In this document: positions 10,861 to 23,702 of the stretch, one piece after another
Layout: every line of letters starts with the position of its first letter
Position numbering within the stretch: the stretch's first letter is position 1
DNA from: Mauremys mutica
Taxonomy: Eukaryota > Chordata > Testudines > Geoemydidae
Direction: 5' to 3'
DNA: 64,000 nt
Assembly: GCF_020497125.1 (NCBI RefSeq)
Contig: NC_059089.1
Location: forward strand, 26,433,282-26,497,281
The notes under the pieces: generated by a model
Told to the model about the DNA's origin: nothing
What the model saw: only the letters and a program-made list of their open reading frames with translations
The model's database searches: none
Program-made: the position numbers and the translations under genes

Positions 10861-12470
10861 ATAACGAAGCCATTCATTAATCACAGTGGGCTATTTACCA
10901 AATAAGATAATAGTTTCATTTATTTCATAACTTTTTAATGTAGTTTCTGTAACAAAGTACCTAGATGAGGTATGATAAATATTTAAAACATACATGCAAG
11001 AGAAAAAAGTTCTGTGATTCACCAAACCACCATCTAACCCAATCAACCTGCTTGTCTTGCTTTGCATGAGTATTTTGTTGTCTGGACATACCTGATATGT
11101 CCATGACCCAAATATTCCCAACTTGGATCCAATGGCTGGTCAGTCTTAAATAAAGGGATTTAAAATAAAAGTTCCATATTCAAAAGAAATTCCTTACCTT
11201 TTACCCCTTATGAGGAACAAAGACAACTGTAAACGGCAACAACGTACTTTTCATCGTTTAAAGCTATTTGTTTCTGTTTTGCAGTTCACTTGGTATGGGT
11301 AAATAGCCTCTCCAGTTTCACTTTCTGTGTCTCATCTGGGCACTATGTTGGGGTTTTTGAACTGCAGGGGGAAAGTGTTGATTGGCTTTACTTGATTTCA
11401 TAACAATTTCTGTTGATAGGGAGTTTTGAAAAACTCTCTTTTAAAAACATACAACCTTGGGGCTTAGCCTCTTTTCATGTTTAAACAGACAGATACTTTT
11501 CTGGTGCTTTGGGGCTTTAAGCTCTCAGGTGAATCTAATATCAATCCCCACCTTTTGAGCTCTGTATTTTCAAAACTGACATCTTTGAGGTAAACTGCAG
11601 ATTATCTTATTTGACTACTGAATCATCCTACTGCCATTTATAAACTGCACTTTTCTGAGTGAGGGTGGTTATGCACAAGAGACATTAGCGTTAGGTCCAA
11701 ACAGAACCTTACATCAGAACACTCCACATTTCTGGGAGAGTTTGCACCTGGATTAAAACTTTGCAGAATAGCCCTTCTCTAATACACACTGTATAAGCAG
11801 GACACAGGCTGGCAAACACACATGCAGAATTTTGGTATTTGTATTTAATATGTATGTATTTTCTTTTGGACTTAATGGGAAACGTGGATTGTACTAAATC
11901 AGCAAAAGGATGACTAGAACTTGTAAAGGCTTCATTTATCTAGCAGAATTTATACTTATTATATGTTCTGTTGCTGGCATGTAACTCTAGATGCTGAAGA
12001 GTAACTCATCCTCTCTTCGTCACCATCCAAACTGGGGTTTTCAAAATGCAGTGGTCTTGGCAGTATTCGGGATGAGCTCTGGGAACTTGGAATGCTACTG
12101 AAAATAACAGAGTAGAAGGGTTATAATACAAATCAAATGTTTTCCCAGGCCTCTAGTACAGTATCTAACTCTGATTCTGGTTTCCTTCCTGACACTTGGT
12201 CTTTTCATTTTTTTGCTCTTAGTTCTGACAATTGTGGCATCATCCTTGTACCTCCTGTTTCCTTCTTGTTTGAGAGAGAGAGAGAGCCTTGTATCCATGC
12301 AGCCTTTGAACCAGTGACACTAAGTGATTTCTCTCTTGTAGTTATTTGTAATCAGACAAGCAAGGACAGAGAAACTTTGCAGTATCTTATGAGTGCCTAG
12401 ACGGCACCTGAAACTACCTAACTGTTACAGATAGTACTAATGCTTATTGCAGAGGCAGGGCTATGGGGCT
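10861..12470. other. No gene recognised
   Basis: AT-rich sequence with no clear repeat or coding exon. Confidence 0.3.
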
Positions 12471-12471
12471 A

Positions 12472-12595
12472 GGGTGACCAGATGTCCTGATTTTATAGGG
12501 ACAGTCCCGATTTTGGGGCCTTTTTCTTACATAGATTCTTATTACACACACACGCACACCCATCCCGATTTTTCACACTTGCTGTCTGGTCACCC
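12472..12595. mobile_element. Short Tc1/mariner-like MITE
   Basis: A 124-base element with terminal inverted repeats GGGTGACCAGAtgtcc and, on the other strand, GGGTGACCAGAcagc, flanked on both sides by TA. TA duplication and short TIRs point to a Tc1/mariner-type non-autonomous element. Its inside carries 'gggacagtcccgattttggg', a motif common in reptile copies. Confidence 0.7.
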
Positions 12596-12596
12596 T

Positions 12597-13490
12597 ATAT
12601 GGGTCTGAGTCAATATGAATGCAGAAGATTTCCAAAGAAACCTAAAACTGAATTAGATTTGTAAGTGTCACTGAAACACACAGAGCAAAATCTTTCTTAA
12701 TAAATGTTACTCAAGTGGATGATATTTAGAAGATATCTGCCTACTTAAAGTGAATGTGCCACTTCTTCCCTTGGTGGATATCTTTGAAACTATTATTACA
12801 ACATCACTTTGTCTCTCTTGGAATCTGAGCAACAATTAGGGGCTTTTAAAATGAGCTTTTTGCTTGTTCAAGCCAAAAAGGGGAAAGTGGATATACATGA
12901 TTGGCCTGTATTGTTTTTGTGAGCTCATCAGTGTTTTTGTTTTGCTGCTCCTCACAGACACACAACTGGCAAAAGCTACCTCCATAGTAACGAGAAAACA
13001 GTTTGATGGGCTCCCTTGGAGGAACATAAAGATAAAGTGAGGAACAGCTGAAAGGACCAGTGGCTGGTATGTAGTGCAGCAGACGTGCAAGTTCCAATTT
13101 TAGAAAACTACAGCTGGGGGAGACTTGTTCATGTGCCGGCTTTAGCTGCTACTTTCCATGCACATAGTATGAAGAGCTAAGGAAGGTTTGCGGGAAAGAG
13201 AACTTTACCACCACCTTAGATGTGTCATAGCCCCTATTCTAGGCAATCGTACGTAAATAATCAGTACATTCATAGTGAGACAGTATAGCGTATGCCTAGC
13301 AAATGTAGACTTTTTGGGATAGTCACAGTAAACATCTAGGCAACACAAACTTATTTTAGTCTATACAGGGTGAGCAGCTCTGTCATGCCTCATTGGAAAG
13401 CTACAGTCTTCCTGGCTTTCTCCTTGAGGCTTCTGCCACGATCACACCTTCCATCTCCTGCATATTTAAAAGAGATATATATGAACATCT
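12597..13490. other. No gene recognised
   Basis: Two overlapping reverse ORFs of about 84 codons at 12836-13097 show no recognisable domain. No repeat was named. Confidence 0.25.
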
Positions 13491-13494
13491 CTGA

Positions 13495-14440
13495 TAAATG
13501 AAGGGAGAGGGGGGTAGCTCCCTTTTATGGACACTCAGCCAGTAGCTATAAAATTAGTAGCTGTTCTCTAATTGCTCTACCTGTAAAGGGTTAAACAGTC
13601 TTACTGCTATGCATAAGTAAAAGGAAGTGAGTGGGCACCTGGCCAAAAGAACCAATAGGAAGGCTAGAACTCTTTAAAATTGAAAAATGAGCCCCCCCCC
13701 CCTTGTCTGTCTGTGGTTGTTCTCCCGGAGAGAGGGGACAGGGCAGAGTTATGCTGTGAGAAGCTTGGGCCAGATATGAAAAATCATCAGTATCATGCCT
13801 AGAAACTACTCATCTAAAACCCCAAATATGTAAGTAGATCAGGAAATGTCTAGAAAGATGTGATTAGGTGTCTCTCTCTTTTTTTTTTTTTTTTTAATTT
13901 CTTTATGGCTTGTGGACTCCTCTGTGCTAACCCCAAGTGCTTTGGTTTTGCTTGTAACCTTTAAGATGAACCTCAAGAAAGCTATTCTTGATGCTTAATC
14001 CTTGTAGTTTAAAAAAAAAAAACCTAGCAAAAGCCTCAGTTCCTACATGTGTATTCTTCTTTTTTATTAATAAAATTTACCTTTTTTAAGAACAGAAATC
14101 AATGTTTGTGTCTTAAGAGGTTTTGCACATTGTTTAACTAGCTGGTGGCAACAGCTGATTTCCTTCCCCCCCCCCTTTCTCAGCTCTTCCCCAGAGGGGT
14201 GAAAGGGCTTGAGGGTACCTCACAGGAAGGAATTCCCAAGTGGGCCTTCCTGGGTTCTCAAAGGGGTTCTGCACTTGGGTGGTGGCAGCATCTACCCATC
14301 CAAGGTCAGAGAGAAGCTGTAACCTTGGGAGTTTAATACAAGCCTGGAGTGGCCAGTATTAATTTCTAGAATCCTTGCGTTCCCCTCCCCCCCCCACCTT
14401 CTGCACTCGAAGTGCTAGAGTGGGGAGTCAGCCTTGACAA
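13495..14440 (+). mobile_element. Endogenous-retrovirus LTR (ends approximate)
   Basis: Sequence such as 'ctgttctctaattgctctac' followed by 'ctgtaaagggttaaac', a TATA-like 'ctttaaaattg' near 13670 and AATAAA at 14069-14074 match a turtle LTR family. The likely end is near 'gtcagccttgaca' (14439). I could not find a convincing TSD, so the boundaries are estimates. Poly-C and poly-T/A tracts inside have expanded. Confidence 0.6.
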
Positions 14441-15334
14441 CGTCAGTGTCCATAGCCCCAGTGGTTTTGATTTTTGACCACGTGCACCCAAGGCCAACCT
14501 CTGCTTCCTGCCCAGCCTCCGTCCTGCCTATAATCACTTTTTCTTATTTTTGCATCCTGTGCTTTAAACTAAACTAAGCAAAAATACCCACCCCCTTTAA
14601 GCCAGATGTTAAGTGCTGCTCTGAAACAACAAATCTACAAAGTTTGGCATGGTTCCAAACTGCCTCTCACCCCTCTCTCCCTAGCCCTAGGTTGACAGGA
14701 TGGGCACTGAGGGATTTGTTACATCATCCCTGAGGAGAGCCTAGTGTTTATTTCTTGGTAAGCAGAACTGTGACTTGGTGCTGGGATACACAAGGTTCCA
14801 GCTCTGCCCTTGTTTTCTGTAGTCACTCTGGGCAGATTAAGGCCTTTGTGCTGTTTTACCATGGTCAGCGATCTGGCCTCTTGTATTCGCTGTACTTTAC
14901 TCAATTAGTTGAGGGCATTTAACATGGATTTTTCATATTTGCATCACAAATTCTAAATTGATCCATGAAAAGCAGCTGTTCAAAAACTCTTGAATTCATT
15001 ATCCCCAGTGTTTGGAGTGAAGGAACTTTGCCAGCCATTTGATTGGGGGACCAGGCACAGTCAGTTTGAGGGGAGCAACTGTTTGTATTGAAAAATAACT
15101 TATGCATATGGCATTTGCTTCCCATTTTTACCTTCCCTGCTATCTCTTCCATATTTGACTTTAAATTTACTGATAGCTGCAACACCAGGTCAGCAGCAAA
15201 AGGCCTTTGTTCTGACATCCAGGGGACTGCCATGGTTGAAATGGACATATGCAGTAATATTATTAGCTATCATCAAAAAGCCATTTTGAGCTCAACCTCC
15301 CGTCTCCCCTTCTGGACTTTCAGTGTGGGCTGGT
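14441..15334. other. No gene recognised
   Basis: No exon or nameable repeat was seen. Confidence 0.25.
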
Positions 15335-15338
15335 CAGG

Positions 15339-15538
15339 GAGAGGGATAGCTCAGTGGTTTGAGCATTGGCCTGCTAAACCCAGGGTTGTGAGTTCAATCC
15401 TTGACAGGGCCATTTACGGATCTGGGGTGCGCACACACAAAAACACCTGTCAGGGACAGTACTTGGTCCTGCTAGTGAAGGCAGGGGACTGGACTTGATG
15501 ACCCTTCCAGTTCTATGAGATAGGATATCTCCATATAT
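15339..15538 (+). repeat. Turtle tRNA-derived SINE (Cry-type)
   Basis: The tRNA-like head has an RNA polymerase III A box, TAGCTCAGTGG, at 15347-15357 and a B box, GGTTGTGAGTTCAATCC, at 15384-15400. The body ends with 'actggacttgatgacccttc' and the 'gatatctcc' tail. This is the SINE family of hidden-necked turtles and is the strongest taxonomic marker here. It is the same family as 23515-23702 and 57525-57715. Confidence 0.9.
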
Positions 15539-15690
15539 GGTCAGGAAGGTTGCCTAGTGGTTAAAACTGGAGTCCATTCTATTTCATCTTGTCACTGACT
15601 TGCTGTGTGACCTTGGCCAAATGATTTCCCTTCTCTTGCCTCAATTTCCCTTTCTGCAAAATGGGGATAATGGGAGGAGGGGATGCCTCT
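15539..15690 (+). repeat. MIR-type SINE
   Basis: Contains 'ttgcctagtggttaaaactg', 'cttgctgtgtgaccttggcc' and 'ctgcaaaatggggataatgg', the most conserved parts of MIR. It directly abuts the turtle SINE, which probably inserted at its 5' edge. Confidence 0.85.
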
Positions 15691-15824
15691 TAGTTTCAAA
15701 CAAGCAATTAACATACAACCTATTAACAGCAGTAGTCAGGGATATAGCCCTGATAATCCTGCTTTTCATCATCGCCCTAGCAATGTGTTTTTTCTTCTTT
15801 TGGTAAAACATTAGCTCTTGTCTA

Positions 15825-16020
15825 GGTGTGATCTCGTGGACTGAACACAAGACTGAGAGTGAAACCTCCTTAGTTGTATAACTGACTCTGGCACTACAGC
15901 CTTGACTAAAACAGGGGATGATGATAATATTTACTTACCTACCTGTAGAGGTGTTGGGAGGGTTAATTAGTAAATGTTAGCATTTATGGAGCATTTTTGC
16001 AAAGTGTTACTGTTGGAGGA
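15825..16020 (+). repeat. MIR-type SINE, diverged
   Basis: 'gtctaggtgtgatctcgtgg', 'ggatgatgataatatttact', 'ggtgttgggagggttaatta' and 'tttgcaaagtgttac' follow the MIR order, although the core is poorly conserved. Confidence 0.65.
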
Positions 16021-17970
16021 CATGCATTCCAAAATTAGAGAGAATTGCAAGATCTTGGGGGACAAATGCAAAATTAAAACTTGAGTTGCTTAAACTCCCC
16101 TTTCCAAACTAAGCTGCAGTGGTTGTTCAGGCACAGTCTTTAATTAATATGGGGACTCTCTCTCTCTCATCCAGCTTCTTAGATGATTTGGTACAAGACA
16201 AAGATTTCCAGTAATTAGCTAAAGGGGAGAGAGAGAAACTCTTCTGACTGAGGTCATGTTCCCATTCCTTTGGATTAGTTTCTCCTCGATGTTGCACTGA
16301 GCCATGATGATGCACTGCAGAGATATATTCAGGGTTAGGAATCGGACATTACAAGGTTAGTTTTGACACTGTGCCTGTAAATATATACATTATCTCCTGG
16401 CTGTTTTACCTTGATCTCAGAATCTTCTTTATTTTGTCCTTTTCTAAGAAGGTTGTGTGTGAAATGAATTCTGCACCAGACGACAGTAATCGAGATCACA
16501 GTATCTGAGACTATTTCATAAGTTTTACCCTCACACTTCCCTGTTTAAAGAGCATTGGATTTTCTACATTTTCTTTTAAACAACCAGCCCCCCAGACCTC
16601 ACTTCCTCCTTACCCAGCACTCAGACCCACTTACTCCTGTGTGCACACCAACTTCATATCCATACAGATACCCACACATGCCCCTTTACCCCTGGATGAG
16701 CTCTTGCCACACACGTACCATACTCAGCCTTCCCATACAACACTTACTCATCCGCACACTATACATGCATTGTACACCCTTCCATACCACTCATTTGCCC
16801 ACAATGACAGCACACTCACTCTCCCATTCTCTTACCACAACACATGCTCACCTGCATGCACTTGACTTCACAGCACATTCACCTTCCCCCTACACACACA
16901 CTAGTGCACTCAAGCCCAGTCACACTCTCAACCTCCTGCCCAAGCCTTTAAAGGCTTTCTGTGCAGAGAGTTTTCTTGGTGACTTTTAGAACCTCTCTTA
17001 CGGTAATTGTGGGGCTGAGGGCCAGCAACTTGTCTTGCTTTTCTCCTTTCCTTCCTTCCGCTCTGTGCAAGTGACAATCCAAACACAGTTATTTATTTCT
17101 TTTGTTTCCACATAATCAGATCTGTCTTCCTTAATGTTATGCAGCTTCGCACAAGCACTCCAGGTGGGATGAATCCAGTTCAGTGCCCTGCTCACACCCT
17201 TGGCTGCTCCTTTTGCTAATGAACTGCAAACAATTGTGTTCCTCATGTTCAACCTTCACCCTGCCCGATGCATCCATAATCTAAATATAGGCCATAATTA
17301 TTCCACTAGCATCTCTAGACCCATTGGGAGGACTGACAGTGGCAGAGGTCAGGAGACCCTTTGCACCCGTAATGTATTCCCTTAACCACTTCTCTGCCGT
17401 TGGTGGTTACAATTGCTGCAGCTACTAATGAACACCTGGGGTTTGTTCTTTACTATTCAAAATCTGTTTGCTCCATAGTCTTTTTGGTCCATGTGCAACC
17501 AAGCCACAGATTGATCACTTTTCTTTACTCCAATGTGAACATTCCATGTGTATATTTGGCTGCACAATCAAACTACAAGCGCAGAAATGCTTCTTGTTAA
17601 GACAGCGATCTGTATCTCCATCTTCACCTGATAACGCTGGTGCCTGATACAGCGAGTTCATGAATCAAATTGCTGGGCATGTGGCTTTTCCCAAGATGAA
17701 ACGTCCTGAAAGTAGGAGTCAGTGTTCCATGTTTTAACATGGTTCTGTGGAACAAATAGTTAAATATGGGCATTTGACTTGGGCCTGCATAAGTGAATAG
17801 GGGAGGGGGGGTGAACTAATCTGTGCTTTAAGTAATCTGATGCCAAATCATTTAGAGAATGTAAATTGAAGTGGAAAGATGTCACTCATGGCAGGAGGTC
17901 ACCTGTCAGACATTCCCCAGTGGCGCTCACGAAAATTCCTATGCAGGACTGCTAATAAATAAATCTACTA
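16021..17970. other. No gene recognised; CA/CCA-rich low-complexity tract
   Basis: 16600-16930 is strongly C/A-rich on the forward strand (many 'cacac', 'cccaca' and 'ccatac' runs), which makes a spurious 144-codon ORF. The rest has no recognisable feature. Confidence 0.4.
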
Positions 17971-17974
17971 TTCT

Positions 17975-18200
17975 GCACGTCTACCACTCCTTCTATCTGA
18001 GGAACTCAAACACTTTACAAACACTAAGGATAATATTGTAGCACTGGTTATTGTTAAAGGCAAAACTGACCATTGATTTGAAGGGGTCACAAAATGGTCC
18101 TCTGTTAAGTGTCTCAACGCCCCATTGACGCGAGTATTATCACCATTTTACACACTGATAAGCTGAGGCACAGAGAATTTCATTGACAAATCAATAGCCG
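17975..18200 (-). repeat. MIR-like SINE, reverse strand, interrupted
   Basis: 'atctgaggaactcaaacact' plus 'ttacaaacact' and later 'attatcaccattttacacac' with 'gctgaggcacagaga' are the reverse complement of the MIR tail and core. The 80 bases between (18040-18120) do not match and may be an insertion. Confidence 0.6.
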
Positions 18201-20218
18201 AACTGTCATCTTGTCAGTATTTGTATTGCAGTACTCCCAGTGATCCGAACCATGATCAGGGTCCCAGTGTGCTGGGTGAGCACAGAAGAGGCGTTTATAA
18301 TTTAATTAAGATAAGACACAGTACATGAGATTAACAAACCATAGGAGAGGATAGAGAAGGGTGGATGAGGATAGTTAGTGGAATCTTATGGTTGTTTAAG
18401 CCACCCATGTGCATAACTTGGTGGTCCTACATAATGTATGATAGCTAAATTGTTGCATTATCAGTCAGTGAGTGGAATGACTTATTTGTACATTTCCTAG
18501 CATGCAGGAAAGTCTCAGACACAGGTCCTGAAGCTGTGGAGCACCGTAAATAGTTTATTGCAGTATGTTTATCAAACCACATGAATATACAGAGGGGGAG
18601 GAGCAAAATACAAGACTAGATCCTGTCTCATTGAAGTCAATGGCAAAATTCTAGCTGGGAAGTTACTGCACACAAGTTTAGAAATGGGGTGGAAGCATCT
18701 TTGTGGTTCCCCCTATGAATAAATGACAAAATTGGTGACAAGCATGATGCAGATACGTTAAAAAATGAAGGTGATATGTGAAAAACTGAAATAATAAATA
18801 TTAAGAAGAGAGCAAGTTCCAGAAGAAAATCATGATGTGGACTAGCTCCTTTAGAAAATTCCCCCTTCCAAAGGGAGCTGGGGAAGAGAAGGTGCATGAA
18901 TTGCAGCTTTTGGCAAGGTCACATTTGAAACATCTGGCTGTGAAAGAGAGAAAACTCAGCCAATTCGTTTTGAATAACAGGCACTGCTCACCAAGACTGA
19001 GAGTAACTGTGAATTCCAGTGAAACTCACCCAAGCACTTGGAAGTGATCACGGGAAGAAGAATGTCAGGGAAAAATGGGACGGGTTTAAGATTGTTAAAG
19101 TCAGAACTGGTCAATCTGGCTTCAATTTAAATTTAAAAAAAAATACACACATGGAGCTGCTAGAAACCAGCCAATGCTTAGAAAATGAAAATTCCAGCAT
19201 GGCTAAGCAAGGGGAGGCATTTAAGCATCATTAACAATCAGAGAGGCAAATAAACAAACAGGGCCCAAATGAAGACAGTTCATTAGCAAAATATGATTGC
19301 ATTTGTAAAGACCTGCCAAAGTCTATAGTCAGCCAGTGGGAATGGACTGAATCGGACTAAGTGATGGGGTTTGAGTTGTAGATCTGTTCACCACAGATTT
19401 GTAGCATACTTTGGAAAGGGCCCTGAACAGACCTGACCAATTTACCCTTCTTGGGTGAAATCGCAGAGGAAAGGAATACTGAGCTATTGTGAAGACATTA
19501 ACTGCTGGATGACGCATAAGCCACATCTCTAGCACAATAACTTGGGCTGTTTTCAAGAGCTGGGTCTGTGATGTTCTGGGTCCAAGTTAACCCAAAGCTT
19601 CGGGAGAGGGGGTTGGGCCTCGTCTCTACTTATTGAGGACAAGGACATATAAGGCCAAAGTTTGTTATGACTTGCATTTCAAGCAACTCTACTGAAGTCG
19701 ATGGACTCACATAGTGTGTGTGTGTGTGTGTGTTAGACTTTGGATCAATCTGTTCTAACCGTTTCCTTTCCATGCATATTGATTAGGTGCAATTTGGTGC
19801 CCATATATTCTGGGTATACTTTGTCACCACTCAAAAAATTCATATCATGCCAAAAACTAAGGTTGGAGGGTGACTGGATAGCTGCGATGATTAGTGATAG
19901 GACACAGCTTCACCAGTTCAGATCACTAGGGACAATGGGCCGGATCATGCCACTTAGGCACAGCCCAGAGTAAGGGGTAGCGTGGAGGACCTGTGGGGAG
20001 GGGTGGTTGGATAAGCATTTTTGTGTGATATTGTCTGCCAAACAAACAGCACTCTTGTGAGAAAGTTAATGCCGACCCTTTCAGTTTCTTCCTCTGCCAT
20101 GGGAAACTCCTGATGGAGGGTTCTGGGAGAAGCAGCCAATGGAGGGGTTGCTAACCATGTAGCACCTACAAGAGTTGTGCTGCCAGGAAACTGAAGGGGA
20201 CTGTTGACAGGCAAAGGG
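18201..20218. other. No gene recognised
   Basis: There is a (TG)10 run at 19714-19733. The text at 18240-18290 resembles the reverse complement of an L2/MIR-type tail ('gtcccagtgtgctgg'). No exon was seen. Confidence 0.3.
19714..19733. repeat. (TG)10 microsatellite
   Basis: Ten uninterrupted TG units. Confidence 0.95.
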
Positions 20219-20412
20219 CAGAGGTAGTTAATAGGTGAACTGCAGGCCAAATCTGGATGGCCAGATGCTTTTGAATGGACTGTGAAATTTTTTTATATAC
20301 TTATTAGTATTATTGTTGTTGCAGTGTGAAAAATATTTCTCTGAAGTCTGGATCTTGACTGTACCTTGACCAAGAAATTTGGACCTTGCCAAAAAATAAT
20401 TGACTACCCCTG
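20219..20412. mobile_element. hAT-type MITE
   Basis: Starts CAGAGGTAGTTAATA and ends, read on the other strand, CAGGGGTAGTCAATT, an imperfect 15-bp TIR. Flanking octamers gcaaaggg and gcatagag match at 6 of 8 positions, a decayed hAT TSD. It is non-coding. Confidence 0.7.
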
Positions 20413-20569
20413 GCATAGAGCCTCCATGGATACGGTAAAGAGGGATCTGATGGCTTGAGTGTGGGTGGAAGGAAAGTGCATGAGTTTGGGGTGATCCATA
20501 CATTCATGATGTCTAGGCTTGATTAATGAAATGCTGAGTACCTAGGTATGTAACTGCTGACTTTAACAC

Positions 20570-20738
20570 TGCAGGGATTCAGAACACAGCAGCCCATCTG
20601 GGCAGCAGCATAGGCTCATGGGAGTCAATCCCCCCAGTGCTCTGTTCTCTTCACTGGTTCCCTATCAAATGCTGGATGAAATTCAAAGTTTCAGTTTTCA
20701 GAGCCCTTCATGGGACTGACACAAGTTACTGAAACTCC
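20570..20738 (+). mobile_element. L2-like LINE, C-terminal part, first piece
   Basis: The translation resembles the conserved LINE C-terminus 'iQNaAArl...ItPvL.sLHWlPv..R..FK.l.f..kalHg': bases 20578-20725 give IQNTAAHLGSS, then IPPVLCSLHWFPIKCWMKFK and ALHG. The frame is decayed. It is cut by the CR1 piece that follows and resumes at about 21068. Confidence 0.7.
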
Positions 20739-20739
20739 C

Positions 20740-21065
20740 TCGCCCTCCATGAAATTAATAGGCAGCAGGAAGTATTTCTCCACACACGTGAAGGGATGCT
20801 GTGAAAAAGAATGAGATCAGTTCATGGAGGATAGGTCCATCAGTGTCTATTAGCCAAGATGGTCAGGGATGCAACTCCATGCTCTGGGTGTCACTAAACC
20901 TCCAACAACTAGAAGCTGGGACTGGGCAACAGAGAACGGATCATTCCGTAAATGCCCTGTTCTCTTCAATCCCTCTGAAGCACGTGGCAGTGGCCACTGT
21001 CAGAAAGCAGGATATGGGGCTACATGGACCATTAATCTGATCCAGTATGGCTGTTTTTATAGGAT
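20740..21065 (+). mobile_element. CR1 LINE 3' end inserted in the L2-like LINE
   Basis: 'atgaaattaataggcagcag', 'ggaggataggtccatcagtg', 'agcaggatatggggctaca' and the terminal 'tgatccagtatggctgtttt' form a CR1 3' end. Flanking L2-like pieces show that CR1 was the later arrival. Confidence 0.8.
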
Positions 21066-21067
21066 CA

Positions 21068-21290
21068 TAGCCTCCCACAGCCAGCCTCAAGAGTGAAATC
21101 TGTGTGTGCAGGATACCAAACTTTGTCTGTAACTGCCCCATCAATCTGGAACCCAACCCCAAAAGAGATCAGTGTGCACAAACCTCTGTGCATGCAAAAC
21201 CTCTTCCGCAGCCAGCCTTCCCACAATATCAGGACACCTGCACACAAGCCCACTCCATGCTGGCTAGAGGAGAGCGAGCAAACTTATGTG
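21068..21290 (+). mobile_element. L2-like LINE, C-terminal part, second piece
   Basis: After the CR1 insert the frame at 21093-21293 reads SVTAPSIWNPTPKEISV, matching the LINE terminal motif 'fsvaAPrlWNsLP.eiR'. With 20570-20738 this reconstitutes the order of one L2-like tail. Confidence 0.65.
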
Positions 21291-21294
21291 TGAA

Positions 21295-23514
21295 CTTCAT
21301 AATGCGGGGTGGTGCTCAGATACACAGTGATGGAGGCCATATAACACAGAGAGACAGATAGTCCTAATGCCACATTGAGGGGAACACGAAGAGCACAGGA
21401 AAGAGTTGCAGGTGAAATGTCCCCCTCATCCCCGTCCAGCTGTTGTACCTATGCTTTGCATGTGGAACCTCCTGCAGCTTCTGCTCAGGTGAATGCACCT
21501 CTCCCTTTCCCTCTCTACCTGATTGAAGAAATTCTGTATCACAGTTGCCAGCTCCCCTGGGCAGGGAAAAATAGGGCCCTCAGTATTTATTAATTTTCCA
21601 TCCTAGGTTTTTTTCCCCTTACTAAGAAAAAAGAATGAATAACAATGGTTCATTAGGTCACTGAATCCTTTAAAATCCACAGTTATTAAAGTGAAGGAAA
21701 CAATGTTAAATCCTCTGTGTCTAGCTGAGAAAATCCTGTTTCTTTCTCCAGACACTTTTCCTAACCTGCTTTCTAGCATCTTTTCTTCTTTAAAAAAAAA
21801 CGTCTTTCTTCTAAGCAATTAAACATTTAAAAACACGCCATTTTCTCAATCATATTTTCCCATCTCCCCTTTCCTGGATGGCAATCACGTACTCCAGATC
21901 CCATGCTGGGAAGGATATTCTGCCACTGGTCACATCTGGTTCCCTGATGAGATCCACAGGCAGCTGGACTGGAGTTGTTTTCTGGGTCATATGACATGTC
22001 TAGGCTGCCCTATCTTTCTGAACACCAGTTCTTTCTGAATCCCTTTTGATTCTAAGATTTTTTTTATTTTTTTCAGCACTTTTATCTGCTTGAGAATAAA
22101 CTTCTGCACAAATGCTCATGAGATCAATCTGCAGATCTTTATGTGGTAAAAAAGAGGTATTTCTTTGGGCAATCTGGTGGAGATTTTTTGTACTGACTTT
22201 TACACTAGTCACATACTGGTATGCATTCCTTTAGCATTAATGTTTCCTTTGGGACTCAGACCTTACAGAAATATGAGAATGGAGCATGTATGCAGCAGAT
22301 ATACTATGAAAGTAGCCTGCATGTACTGTGTGTGGAGAGGACATGCTGCAGCTTTATAACTAGAAAGGAGAATATGCAGCTGCCTTCTCTGTCAACTTTG
22401 ACCAAAGCATTTCTCCAAACATTGTCTATTGTTTTCATTTAGGGTTGAAAAAGCTTTTGTTGAAAATAACTCCTAGCAGGAAGTTTTCACAGTATACTGT
22501 ATTAAGAAGAAAACTAACAAATAAGATAGCATGCATATATGATACATATGGTGAAATCCAGGGCCTATTTAAGTCAATGGAACCAGGATTGGACCAGTAA
22601 TGGAGTAAGGGTGAAGAAAACTATGACAATAGCATTTAGCATTCAGAGTAAACTTTAAAAATCAATCCATCAGACTGTATGTTGATTTAAAATCCTTAAG
22701 GATTACTGCCAGTTAAAAATCCTAGTTTTGTTTAATAAATAAATAAATAAATAAAAATCTCCTTGCCTGCATCATTTGAAACTGAAAGAAAAAAATTAGA
22801 TTTAATTTGTGGTCCACCATTTATGCTGTGTGTTTACTTTTTGCACTTTACTCAGTTTGGACAATGAAAATAGACTAGCTAGGTTCACTTCCTGTTTCAC
22901 ATGTGCTAGGGCAATGTTTGGGTTGCAAACACTGTTTGCCGTGCTGTATATTCCCTTTATTTTTAAAGAAGCACATAAATAGTGCTGTTTGGTTTTTTTT
23001 TTTTAAAATATTTCCATTAGAACATATACACATAGAGCTTTATAAACATAAAGACCTGTTTGCATCCAAACATCAGATTGTTTAGGTTTAAAAAAATTAA
23101 GTTCTTCAATTGGTTCTATTAATTTGTGCAACCCCTTCCTCCTCTTCCCCCAACCCGCAAAAAAAGCCTAAACTTTGGACTTAAACTGTCCCTAGATCAA
23201 CACATCATTGCACTGTGTACACAGTTAATCTGATCAAATGAAAATGGTTAATGAGACCTGTGAATGGCAACACTTTAATTAAAATGGATGTTCACAACAA
23301 TTTGTTGATTTAGAGATTTAAAGGCCTAATACTGCAACCCTTGGGCAGTCAGCACTTGCTCTGAATTAAAAGGAAGCTTTGGGTGTTCAGACACACGGTT
23401 TTTAACATTGCTGTGCAGAGCCAGACTGCAGGATCCATTAATAACTTTGTTTTAAAATTGATTACATTTTGCACACAAAACTTCCAGAAAAAGTAAATAA
23501 TTAATAATAATTGG
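21295..23514. other. No gene recognised
   Basis: AT-rich sequence. An (AAAT)n run lies at about 22734-22757. No exon or repeat was named. Confidence 0.3.
22735..22757. repeat. (AAAT)n microsatellite
   Basis: About five units of AAAT/AATA in tandem. Confidence 0.9.
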
Positions 23515-23702
23515 AGATATACCAATCTCCTAGAACTGGAAGGGACCTTGAAAGGTCATTGAGTCCAGCCCCCTGCCTTCACTAGCAGGACCAATTTTTG
23601 CCCTAGATCCCTAAGTGGCCCCCTCAAGGATTGAACTTTCAACCCTGAGTTTAGCAGGTCAATGCTCAAACCACTGAGCTAGCTCTCCCCCCCAAAAATT
23701 TA
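23515..23702 (-). repeat. Turtle tRNA-derived SINE (Cry-type), reverse strand
   Basis: Reverse complement of the family at 15339: tail 'ggagatataccaatctccta', body 'cccctgccttcactagcagg', then the tRNA-like head with B box (23630-23646) and A box ('ccactgagcta', 23674-23684) in reverse. The head ends in 'gctctccccccc'. Confidence 0.92.

Noticed and set aside
13495..14440. Exact LTR ends with a TSD
   Set aside because: Several TG...CA pairings were tried but none gives matching flanks.
15345..15402. tRNA gene
   Set aside because: A and B boxes belong to the tRNA-derived head of a turtle SINE; the acceptor stem is not closed and a SINE body follows.
16555..16989. 144-codon forward ORF rich in His/Thr/Pro
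   Set aside because: Translation of a CA/CCA-rich low-complexity tract.
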